The translations under genes were made by a program, and so were the position numbers. A stretch of DNA of 48,752 nucleotides from Planctomycetota bacterium (lineage in GTDB: Bacteria > Planctomycetota > Phycisphaerae > Phycisphaerales > UBA1924), in assembly GCA_024276195.1 (NCBI GenBank), contig JAJRXR010000045.1, positions 1 to 48,752 on the forward strand, written 5' to 3'. Below the pieces are notes generated by a model. That model saw only the letters and a list, made by a program, of their open reading frames with translations, was not told where the DNA came from and searched no databases. Shown one piece after another: positions 41,022-47,080 of the stretch. Each line of letters starts with the position of its first letter. The first letter of the stretch is position 1.

Positions 41022-41653
41022 GCACAAGCAACGCTCACAATCAGCACCACGATCAGCGTCTGGACCGGGGCCTGCGCGCGATCGGCGAGCATCTGCCCGA
41101 GCCGTCGCCAAGCCCGGACGTGTGCGCGCGCCTGACTCGCATGGTCGAGGGCGGGCAGGAGCCGGCGCCGATCAGTAAAGAGGCGCCCGCCTCCTGGGGC
41201 GGGCGTTTGCACCGTGTTGTCGGGGCGTTGGCGGCGGTGGTGGTGCTCGCGGGGCTGGTGTGGATGGTGCTGACGCCGCAGGCGCCGGAGCCGCGCGAGA
41301 TCGACGGCGCCGGAACCGGCGCGAGTATGAAGCTGGTGAGCTTTCATCACGACAAGTGCCCCGTTGCGCGCGAGATGGACCCGCGGTTCAAGGAGCTTGC
41401 CGGGCGGTGTCGCTCGCGCGAGCTGACGGTCCAGCGCGTGGACATGACCGCCTGGGCGCCGGGCGAGGCGCGTGAGCGGCTCGAATCGCTCGGGCTCGGG
41501 AGCGTGCTGACCGAATGCCAGATGCCGATGCTCACGGGCGTGGTGATGGTGGTGGACGAGGCGGGGTGCGTGATCGCGCAGGCCCGGGGCGGCGAGCCGC
41601 TGGATCAGGTCGAGCGGGCGCTGGGCGATGATGTCCCCGAGTCGAGCCCGTAG
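41018..41653 (+). CDS. Membrane protein with thioredoxin-like domain, probable anti-sigma partner
   Basis: The 211-residue product has a cytoplasmic N-terminus of about 63 residues (C36) and one transmembrane helix (VVGALAAVVVLAGLVWMVL, about 67-85). A periplasmic domain contains SFHHDKCPVAREMDPRFKEL (C114). This is a thioredoxin-like position with one active-site cysteine only: CPVA in place of CxxC. Other cysteines are C131, C167 and C184. It overlaps the sigma gene by ATGA. The topology is that of an anti-sigma factor, although no zinc-binding ZAS motif is seen. It ends with TAG. The last 49 bases overlap the end of the convergent sulfotransferase gene. Confidence 0.7.
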   Translation: MSTSNAHNQHHDQRLDRGLRAIGEHLPEPSPSPDVCARLTRMVEGGQEPAPISKEAPASWGGRLHRVVGALAAVVVLAGLVWMVLTPQAPEPREIDGAGTGASMKLVSFHHDKCPVAREMDPRFKELAGRCRSRELTVQRVDMTAWAPGEARERLESLGLGSVLTECQMPMLTGVVMVVDEAGCVIAQARGGEPLDQVERALGDDVPESSP

Positions 41654-42504
41654 CGTTCGATATCGCTGGCAAAAACCGCGAGAGCCAGGGCGCGCTGCTC
41701 GGATGTAAGAAAGTCCGAGTACGACCCGTCAGTCGCGGCGTGAACGAATCCGGGGCCAAACTGGGCGCCGATCTGCTCGGGCGAGGCCAACGCGAGCGCG
41801 TCGTCAATCTGTTGGCCCGTGACATCCAGGCCCAGACCCTCGAAAACTCGCGAGAGTTGGGGTCGCGCGTCACGCTTGAGGTCCTTATAGAGCAGCCTCA
41901 ACCCGCTTGCCCCGCCAAGCGCCGCCGACCACGCCTCGGCGTGCGATGACCACGTCCCGAAGCCCATCGCCTCGAACGGCACATGCCCACGCGCTGCGAT
42001 GAAGGACTCGATGAAAGGCTCAACAAGCCCGAGGCGGCGCGCGAGTTCAAGATCGCCGACCGGCTTTCCATCGCTGGTGAGCTGACCAGACCAGAGCAGG
42101 AACCGGAAGACGCTCGCCATCACGTCCAGCGGCCCACGGAGCACGCCAACGACAAGATCCGCCCGCTCGAGCACGCCCGGCGCGTCGCGCTCGATTGCGC
42201 CCGGCGTGCGGTGCGTCTTGAGCACAAGCGACGAGGCGACCGACCACCGGGTGAGTTCATCAAGACGCCCGGTCGCGATGAAGCGGTCCAGGTCGTGGTA
42301 GATCCCGCGCCGCCCGCGCGAGAGCGGGTTGATCCATCCGACGCGCCCGAGCAGCACATGCTCGAGCGTGCGCCCGATCCAGTTGCTCCCGGAGCGCGGG
42401 TACGACGCGATGAGCACGAGGCGGCGGTCGCCCGGCGAGAACTCGGGCGGGCCTTGAAGATGGGTCCAGTCCTGCTCTGTCGAGTGGCGTTCGGTCACGG
42501 GCAA
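41605..42504 (-). CDS. Sulfotransferase-domain protein
   Basis: The 299-residue product has the PAPS-binding 5'-PSB loop SYPRSGSNWIGRTL near residue 36, SSLVLKTHRTPG, and the 3'-PB-like stretch ADLVVGVLRGPLDVMASVFR. It then has LRLLYKDLKRDARPQLSRVF and a C-terminal helix. It transfers sulfate from PAPS to an unknown alcohol or amine acceptor. It differs from the TPR-sulfotransferase at 3054. The start could be TTG 42504 (GAGG 9 bases upstream) or GTG 42498. It is in the same frame as the upstream histidine kinase, separated only by that gene's TAG and four codons. It overlaps the thioredoxin-like gene tail-to-tail by 49 bases. Confidence 0.85.
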   Translation of the reverse strand: MPVTERHSTEQDWTHLQGPPEFSPGDRRLVLIASYPRSGSNWIGRTLEHVLLGRVGWINPLSRGRRGIYHDLDRFIATGRLDELTRWSVASSLVLKTHRTPGAIERDAPGVLERADLVVGVLRGPLDVMASVFRFLLWSGQLTSDGKPVGDLELARRLGLVEPFIESFIAARGHVPFEAMGFGTWSSHAEAWSAALGGASGLRLLYKDLKRDARPQLSRVFEGLGLDVTGQQIDDALALASPEQIGAQFGPGFVHAATDGSYSDFLTSEQRALALAVFASDIERYGLDSGTSSPSARST

Positions 42505-42519
42505 GGATAGAAGCCTCGG

Positions 42520-43890
42520 CTAGAGGCGCGAGATGAACCCGTCGGCGGGCTTGTCCTCGGCGGTCGCGCTCGGGTCGTGACGCGAGTCCAGATCCGCCGG
42601 CAGGAAGACACGGAAGGCCGAGCACTGACCGACCTTGGTCTCGACGCGGATGCGCCCCTGGTGCTCATCAATAATCCGCTTGGTCACGGCCAGGCCCAGG
42701 CCCGTCCCCTTGAGTCCCTTGGTGGTGTGGAAGGGCTCGAAAATCCACTTGAGGCGGTCCTTGGGGATGCCCGGGCCGTTGTCGAGCACGCTCAGCTCCG
42801 CCGTCGGTGTGCCGACCTGCCCGGGCAGGACCTCGTGGAACAGAACCTTCACCGTGACGGCGCCCGTCTTGGGCTCGACCGCCTCGACCGCGTTGCCCAG
42901 CAGGTTCATCACCGCCTGATGGATCATGTTCGGATCGATCGCGATGGGGGGCATCTCCGGGTCGGAATCGACGATCAGCGCGATCTCTCGCTCGGCGCAG
43001 CGCGCTTCGAGCAGCTCGGCGCACTCTTCGACGAGCGGGCCGAGCTTGGTCAGCTCGAGCTCGACGGTCCGCTGGCGGCTGAAGGCGAGCATGTTCATGG
43101 TGAGCGAGACGATGCGGTCGAGGTTGCGCTTGAGGATGTCCCAGCCGCCGGAGGCGATTTTCAGGTCGTCCTTGCCCAGGCCCATCTCGACGACGTCCGC
43201 CCCGCCCCGCAGGCCCTGGAGGATGTTCTTGATCGAGTGCGACAGGCTGGCGACCGTCTCGCCGATGGTCGCGAGGCGTTCCGAGTGCATGCGCTCGGCG
43301 ATCGCCTCGGCGTTGGCCAGCGCCAGGCCCGTGTGCCTGCCGATGGCGTTCATGAGCGCGAGCTGTTCGGGGGTGAAGGTGTAGTTGGCGATGGACGAGT
43401 CGATGTAGATGGCGCCGAAGGTTTTGTCGCGGAAGTTGATGGGCGAGCAGATGGCGCTGCGGATCTGGTAGCGCTGGACCGAATCGCCCGACTTGAAGCG
43501 CGGGTCGGTCATGGCGTTGGAGCTGAGCACGCCCTCGCTGTCGCGCAGGGCCGAACGAAGGATCGTGCGCGAGACGTGGATCTTGGCGTCCTGCTCGTCC
43601 TTGGGCGGAGTTCGATACTTGACAGCGGCGGGCTCGAGCTCAGCATCGGGCGTCGAGCCCGTGAGCATGATGACGCCGCGCTCGGGCTTGAACTCCTCAA
43701 AGATCAGGTCCAGCACCCGACCGACCAGCTCAGCGCTGCTGGCACTCTGGCTGGTGATGGTCGTGAGCTGGTAGATCACGCGCAGGTGATCGACCGCGGC
43801 CCGCTGCGGCTCGGGCTCGGCCAGGACCATCGAGTCTTCATTGAGCGAGAGGCGGTGCTCGATCTCCGTGTCCATCTCCCCCGGCTTCAT
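42520..43890 (-). CDS. GAF-domain histidine kinase (C-terminal part of an FHA-GAF-HK)
   Basis: The 456-residue frame has a GAF domain (about 50-205, e.g. FKPERGVIMLTGSTPDAEL and SAICSPINFRDKTFGAIYID). A dimerisation helix with an atypical H-box SLSHSIKNILQGLRGG follows, then a HATPase domain (IHQAVMNLLGNAVEAVEPKT, VLDNGPGIP, KGTGLGLAVTKRI). It is a cytoplasmic sensor kinase without membrane segments. The first available ATG after the upstream TAG is at 43890. The same frame continues upstream through an FHA domain to an ATG at 44211, broken only by TAG at 44119-44121. The stop at 42520 is also TAG. The cognate response regulator is not nearby. Confidence 0.88.
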   Translation of the reverse strand: MKPGEMDTEIEHRLSLNEDSMVLAEPEPQRAAVDHLRVIYQLTTITSQSASSAELVGRVLDLIFEEFKPERGVIMLTGSTPDAELEPAAVKYRTPPKDEQDAKIHVSRTILRSALRDSEGVLSSNAMTDPRFKSGDSVQRYQIRSAICSPINFRDKTFGAIYIDSSIANYTFTPEQLALMNAIGRHTGLALANAEAIAERMHSERLATIGETVASLSHSIKNILQGLRGGADVVEMGLGKDDLKIASGGWDILKRNLDRIVSLTMNMLAFSRQRTVELELTKLGPLVEECAELLEARCAEREIALIVDSDPEMPPIAIDPNMIHQAVMNLLGNAVEAVEPKTGAVTVKVLFHEVLPGQVGTPTAELSVLDNGPGIPKDRLKWIFEPFHTTKGLKGTGLGLAVTKRIIDEHQGRIRVETKVGQCSAFRVFLPADLDSRHDPSATAEDKPADGFISRL

Positions 43891-44211
43891 CAGGCGGACG
43901 ATGTCCGGGGCGCTCCCGGACTCAACCTGCCCGAAGACAAGGACCGTGGCGCCGGCGCGGATCTGGTCGCCCAGCCTGAGTCGGGTGCGCTCGACGATGC
44001 GGACCCCGTTGATGTACGTCCCGTTCTGGCTGTCGAGATCGCGGATCCACCAGGCTCCATCGTCGGGGGTCAGCTCGGCGTGACGCCTGGAGACGGCGTT
44101 GTCCGTGAAGGGCAGGGCCTAGGTCGATCGCCCGATGAGCTGCGGCTCGTTGCCCGGCAGCTCGAAGCGCTTGCCGCTGTCTGGCCCCTGGATGATCTTG
44201 AGTGTGAGCAT
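43891..44211 (-). pseudogene. FHA domain region, interrupted by in-frame TAG
   Basis: From the ATG at 44211 the frame encodes MLTLKIIQGPDSGKRFEL, PQLIGRST, then TAG at 44119-44121. It continues ALPFTDNAVSRRHAEL, WWIRDLDSQNGTYINGVRI and a final strand before the GAF-kinase. GRSxxx...SRRHxxL...NGTYxNG is the textbook FHA phosphothreonine-binding signature, so the TAG lies between two conserved parts of one domain. The intact gene (42520-44211) would encode 563 residues. Either it is a nonsense mutation, an assembly error, or read-through makes the full protein. As it stands, the FHA domain is not made intact. Confidence 0.75.
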
Positions 44212-44240
44212 GTGTGCTGAGGATAGGTTCGGACGTGGTG

Positions 44241-44259
44241 GGCGCCCGGTTCGGGCGCC
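44241..44259. promoter_or_regulatory. Perfect palindrome GGCGCCCG-GTT-CGGGCGCC between divergent genes
   Basis: An 8-bp perfect inverted repeat lies in the 67-base gap between the divergent FHA-kinase and holA starts. It could be an operator shared by both promoters or another small dispersed palindrome. There is no further evidence for a regulator. Confidence 0.35.
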
Positions 44260-44278
44260 GCCCCGCTACGCTCTGGAT

Positions 44279-45292
44279 ATGGGCACGCGATCGAAAAAAG
44301 CTGTGATCCCCCCGGACGCCTCCCACCGCGTGGTCATCCTCTGCGGCAAGGAGATCTTTCTCCGCTCCGAATACACCAACGCCCTCCGCGACAAGCTCGA
44401 AGAGGCGTTCGGGCAGATCGACGTGCTCCGGTTTGATGGTGAGTCCGCGTCCGCAGCGGAGGTGCTCGACGAGTGCCGGAGCTTCGGGCTGATGGCGGCG
44501 CACAAGCTGGTGGTGATCGAGAACGCCGAGCGGATGCTCAACGAATCAACGCGCCCGCTCTTCGAGCGCTACGCCGGGGCGCCGAGCGATGGGGCGACGC
44601 TGGTGCTGCGGGCCTCGAACTGGCGGGCTGGGCGCCTGGACAAGGCGGTCGAGAAGGTGGGCGTGGTGACGCCCTGCGACCAGGCGAGCGAGGCGATGGC
44701 CCAGCGTTGGTGCGTACGCCGGTGCGAGAAGAAGCACGGCGCGACCATCACTCCGCAGGTCGCCGCGATGCTCATCGAACGCACCGGGCCAGACCTCGGG
44801 CGCATCGACATGGACCTGGGCAAGCTGGCGCTGGCTGCGGGGATGGGCGGCGAGATCACGGGCGAGCTTGTCAGCGAACTCGTCGGGCGGACGCGCGAGG
44901 AGGAGGTCTGGTCGATCCAGTCCGAGCTGCTGTGCGGCGACCCGGAACGCACGGTCGGGCGCCTGCGCGCGATCCTCGACAACGCCCCGCGCGACGCCCA
45001 TGTGCCCATCATGTGGGCGTGTACCGATTTAGCGCGGAAGCTCCACGGCGCCAGCCGGGCGCTGGCCTCGGGGGCCAACCCGTTCCAGGTGGGCAAAGAG
45101 CTCAAGCTCTGGGGCCAGTCGAAGGACGCGATTCTGGGCATGGGCGGGCGGATCAGCCCGGACGCCGCCCGTGATCTGCTCTGGGCGTGCGTGGCTGCGG
45201 ACCGGGCGGGCAAGTCCGGGCTCGGGCGTCCGGAGCGGACGCTCGAGCGTCTGGCGCTGCGCTTTGCCGCCGTCGCCTCCGGGCGGGCCTGA
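44279..45292 (+). CDS. holA: DNA polymerase III delta subunit
   Basis: The 337-residue product follows the HolA layout. HRVVILCGKEIFLRSEYTNA and VLRFDGESASAAEVLDECRS lead, then FGLMAAHKLVVIENAERML and ATLVLRASNWRAGRLDK, the AAA+-like domain. A helical collar domain follows, with MLIERTGPDLGRIDMDLGKL and EEEVWSIQSELLCGDPERTV. The delta subunit opens the beta clamp in the clamp loader. Its sequence is divergent, as usual for HolA. The ATG at 44279 gives the standard N-terminus. Delta lies next to no other replication gene; the closest is the divergent FHA-kinase. Confidence 0.88.
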   Translation: MGTRSKKAVIPPDASHRVVILCGKEIFLRSEYTNALRDKLEEAFGQIDVLRFDGESASAAEVLDECRSFGLMAAHKLVVIENAERMLNESTRPLFERYAGAPSDGATLVLRASNWRAGRLDKAVEKVGVVTPCDQASEAMAQRWCVRRCEKKHGATITPQVAAMLIERTGPDLGRIDMDLGKLALAAGMGGEITGELVSELVGRTREEEVWSIQSELLCGDPERTVGRLRAILDNAPRDAHVPIMWACTDLARKLHGASRALASGANPFQVGKELKLWGQSKDAILGMGGRISPDAARDLLWACVAADRAGKSGLGRPERTLERLALRFAAVASGRA

Positions 45293-45331
45293 TTTCGAAG
45301 ATTTCCGCCCCAGAATCCCGATAGAAGCCCG

Positions 45332-46705
45332 ATGCGTACCGATCGAGCGAGAGACCGCCGCGTCCTGTCCGCCTTCACACTGGCGCCCGCCCTGGCGCCC
45401 GCCCTAGCCCCGGCCCTGATCCTGATGCTGGCCAGCGGATGCGCCTCGGACGGGACTTCGTCCAAGGCGCCGGACGGGGAAGCGGTCAACACCGGGCTCG
45501 CACGCCTAGGCGACGACCAGGCCAAGCCCTCGACCGTTGACAGCGAGGCCTTCAACAACCTCGACGACGACGAGATGGCCCGGATGATCCAGCAATCCGC
45601 CAGCCTGCTCGGCGAGATCTACGGCGAGACGCCCGAGGACCAGGGCGAAACCCCGAACACCCCGGACGACGAGACCGATATCGCGGACATCACCGAGATC
45701 ACCGGGGTGGTCCCTGCGGTCAGCGCGCGCAACCCGGCGTCGCTGGGGAACCTGTCGCCGGGCGCCTCCTCTGTGGGCGGAACGCCGGACGAGGTGGACC
45801 AGAGCTTTATCGAGCTGGTGGGCCAGGCGCCGGAGGCGGCGCCGGTTGATGATGAGTTTTTGACGCTGCTCGGCGCCGAGCCCGTGACGGAGATCGAGCC
45901 CGTCGCGGTCGAGGACGGGGCGGGCGATGCGTCGGGCCTGACGCACGAGCAGCTCGCCGGCGAGCTGAGCCGATCGCTGCGGGCGATGGTGCGCGACGCC
46001 GACGATCCGAGCGAGGCGTTCCGGGCGGCGACAGCCCTGGCCGGGCTCGAGGCGATCCACCCGGGCTCGATCGACCGCCTCGAAGGCGAGGGCGTGCTCT
46101 CGCCCGAGGAGCTGGACATTGTCAAGGCGGCGGCGCAGCTGACACGCGCGATCGGGGCGGAGGGGCAGGCCATCGACCCCGGGCGGGCCTCGGACCTGCT
46201 CAATGAGCTGGGCGAGCTCCTCTCGTCGTCACGCGGCGTGCGCATCACTTCGGCCTCGCTGTGCACGCGCGTGCTCGGGTACGGACGCTACGAGGAGTTC
46301 CCGACGCAAACGTTCCTGGCCGGGCGTCGCCAGCCCGTGATTATCTATGTCGAGCTGGATCGGTTCACGCACAAGCCCATCGCGGCGGACGACGGCGGCG
46401 AGCGGTTCGAGATCAAGCTCTCGCAGCGATTGGAGCTGTACCACCTGGCCGACGGGCTCAACACCTGGAACCGGGCGGCGGACGTGGACCGGAGCGTCAG
46501 CCGCAAGCGCGTCAAGGATTACTACCTGATCAACCAGATCGTCCTGCCCGATACGCTCAGCGTGGGCAAGTACTCGCTCAAGGTCGTGATGCGCGACCTC
46601 AACGATGAGCGGGGCGGCATGGACGAGATCACCATCCCCATCGAGATCGTCTCCGACCCGGCCCTCGCCTACCCGAACACCTCGCGGGCCTCGGCCCGCC
46701 CCTGA
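45332..46705 (+). CDS. Envelope lipoprotein of unknown function
   Basis: The 457-residue product has an N-terminus with a repeated APAL motif (LAPALAPALAPALILMLAS) and lipobox LASGC at about residue 37, indicating a lipoprotein. A long acidic low-complexity segment follows (about 40-200, with many E/D/T/P). An alpha-helical segment (about 200-300) and a C-terminal beta-rich domain (SASLCTRVLGYGRYEEF, QPVIIYVELDRFTHKPI, ELYHLADGLNTWNRAADV, YSLKVVMRDLNDERGG) complete it. Such proteins occur in planctomycetes, but I do not know the family. A 12-bp microrepeat in the signal peptide (45380-45415) is a likely slippage site. The ATG is 39 bases after holA, possibly the same operon. Confidence 0.7.
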   Translation: MRTDRARDRRVLSAFTLAPALAPALAPALILMLASGCASDGTSSKAPDGEAVNTGLARLGDDQAKPSTVDSEAFNNLDDDEMARMIQQSASLLGEIYGETPEDQGETPNTPDDETDIADITEITGVVPAVSARNPASLGNLSPGASSVGGTPDEVDQSFIELVGQAPEAAPVDDEFLTLLGAEPVTEIEPVAVEDGAGDASGLTHEQLAGELSRSLRAMVRDADDPSEAFRAATALAGLEAIHPGSIDRLEGEGVLSPEELDIVKAAAQLTRAIGAEGQAIDPGRASDLLNELGELLSSSRGVRITSASLCTRVLGYGRYEEFPTQTFLAGRRQPVIIYVELDRFTHKPIAADDGGERFEIKLSQRLELYHLADGLNTWNRAADVDRSVSRKRVKDYYLINQIVLPDTLSVGKYSLKVVMRDLNDERGGMDEITIPIEIVSDPALAYPNTSRASARP

Positions 46706-47080
46706 GCAGGCCCCGGTCATCGGAAATCCGGGCGACTTCTGCCGATCTGGCAGGAAAGAGCGTTCCGGACGCCCGAGCGGTCGGTCTGTGACGCCCGCGC
46801 GGAGGGTCGGGGCGGAACACCCCCGCCCTGAGCGGTGTTGAAGAGGCATGTCCGGGTTTGAGCAACTGGCACGGGTGGTGCAGCCGATACTCAACAGGAA
46901 GTCTTCCCAATACTCCAGTTGGGGGCGATATTTGATAGGGTTTTGATTGTATGGTCGTCGGGCCAGCGGTCAGGATCGAACCCCGACGGGCGGACTCTGC
47001 GTAGAACACAGGGGTATCCGGCGGGCGAAGAGCGGGCGATGGCGCCCAGGTGGGGTCCGAAGGGGCCTAGGAGAAAGCAG
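46706..47080 (+). other. Non-coding leader region upstream of clpC
   Basis: About 375 bases separate the lipoprotein stop and the clpC start. No gene is seen. It holds a small CTGCC/GGCAG hairpin at 46739-46753 and a sigma-54-like site at 46867-46882. An AT-richer stretch around 46928-46955 (TTTGATAGGGTTTTGATTGT) is the best candidate for a sigma-70 promoter. No CIRCE or CtsR operator was recognised. Confidence 0.45.
46867..46882 (+). promoter_or_regulatory. Sigma-54-like promoter sequence upstream of clpC
   Basis: TGGCACGGGTGGTGCA matches the sigma-54 consensus TGGCACG-N4-TTGC with GG at -24 and GC at -12 in the right spacing; only the first T of TTGC is changed. It lies 198 bases before the clpC ATG. 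It is suggestive only, since no enhancer-binding protein or rpoN gene is visible. Confidence 0.35.

Noticed and set aside
40380-41653. Classical ECF sigma / ZAS anti-sigma pair
   Set aside because: The membrane protein lacks the HxxxCxxC zinc anti-sigma motif; a different type of partner is inferred.
42577-44220. A 547-residue plus-strand frame antisense to the FHA-GAF kinase
   Set aside because: Composition is Asp/Arg/Leu-rich without motifs; the opposite strand has clear GAF and HATPase motifs.
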